From positions 2,418,001-2,482,000 of the forward strand of contig NZ_CP151996.1 of assembly GCF_038593855.1 (NCBI RefSeq): 64,000 bases of DNA, given 5' to 3'. Positions 63,846 to 64,000 of this stretch are shown one piece after another. Made by a program: the position numbers and the translations under genes. Source of the stretch: Lysinibacillus sp. FSL M8-0337 (lineage in GTDB: Bacteria; Bacillota; Bacilli; Bacillales_A; Planococcaceae). The notes below the pieces were generated by a model. It did not search any database and was not told the origin of the DNA. It was given only the letters and a program-made list of their open reading frames with translations. Numbering within the stretch: the stretch's first letter is position 1; the number at the start of each line of letters is the position of its first letter.

Positions 63846-64000
63846 CTAAACCGCAATCGGTGCTTTAATTGCTGGATGTGGATTATAGCCCTCGATGGAT
63901 AAATCCTCAAGTTCTATATCAAAAATCGACGTTTTATTCGGATTTATTTTCAAGGTTGGTAGTTCCCGTGGCTCACGTGAAAGCTGTTCTTTCACTTGCT
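63846..64000 (-). CDS. thyA: Thymidylate synthase, C-terminal part
   Basis: The last 50 codons before a TAG at 63846-63848. The end [12 protein letters not shown] and the preceding [13 protein letters not shown] match the conserved C-terminus of ThyA. It methylates dUMP to dTMP using methylene-tetrahydrofolate and makes the dihydrofolate that FolA recycles. The start is outside the window. Confidence 0.93.
   Translation of the reverse strand, partial: QVKEQLSREPRELPTLKINPNKTSIFDIELEDLSIEGYNPHPAIKAPIAV

Overview
The window looks like a low-GC, spore-forming member of the Bacillales, most likely a Lysinibacillus or close relative in the Planococcaceae. This is inferred from base composition, strong AGGAGG-type ribosome binding sites, spoVS, and chromosomal neighbours such as degV/ypmR/ypmS/msrA/msrB, yozE, the ywnA/ywnB pair and thyA. 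No rRNA, tRNA or CRISPR array was seen.

Region 1 (1 to about 35.2 kb) is accessory DNA ending in a tyrosine integrase (34004-35176) next to deoD. The left end lies outside the window. It starts with a large secreted WapA/RHS-type polymorphic toxin cut by the window edge right at the end of its RHS core. A plasmid-like maintenance block follows: an actin-type partition pair (ParM/ParR), two tandem RepL-like winged-helix proteins, a RecD2 helicase, a NusG-like protein with a large insertion and no KOW domain, and, further right, a zinc-finger-less DnaG-type primase and an excisionase-like protein. Control genes at 12-13.8 kb are a double-HTH protein, an XRE repressor and an ImmA-like protein whose metalloprotease motif is lost.

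Between 14 and 28.3 kb is a defence island: a Gabija pair (GajA OLD nuclease and GajB UvrD helicase), a membrane-anchored protein with a putative Cys-His-Asp (transglutaminase/papain-like) domain, a broken DUF4365 gene, a GIY-YIG nuclease, a PD-(D/E)XK plus DUF2075 helicase fusion divergent from an unknown helical protein, and a two-gene CBASS (CD-NTase with AGS-C domain plus TM-SAVED effector). Five copies of a 26-bp imperfect palindrome lie one in each main gap between these modules. SpoVS, an Rpn-family nuclease and an unknown 311-residue protein follow.

Region 2 (35.2-64 kb) is mostly chromosomal: deoD, yozE, a chemoreceptor, msrB-msrA, ypmS, a GDSL lipoprotein, degV, a frameshifted hemolysin III gene, folA, an esterase, an rRNA methyltransferase, a secreted phospholipase A2-like protein, ctaG with a DUF2243 partner, an MBL-fold enzyme, a siroheme/Fe-S protein with a BtuF-like binding protein under a cobalamin riboswitch, a TetM-like translational GTPase, a second cobalamin riboswitch followed only by a 42-codon ORF and a terminator, a second chemoreceptor, aspA, an Rrf2 regulator with its oxidoreductase target sharing one operator, and the 3' end of thyA. 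A 2.3-kb insertion with ~90-bp imperfect terminal inverted repeats (43225-45536) lies between the hemolysin III gene and folA. It carries decayed HTH/accessory ORFs and a DUF1963 cargo gene, but no transposase that I recognise.

The most unusual items are the modified NusG-like protein, the palindromes spaced between defence modules, the unrecognised transposon ends at 43-45.5 kb, the membrane-anchored Cys-His-Asp protein beside Gabija, the nuclease-helicase/helical-protein pair, and the riboswitch without a recognisable target gene.
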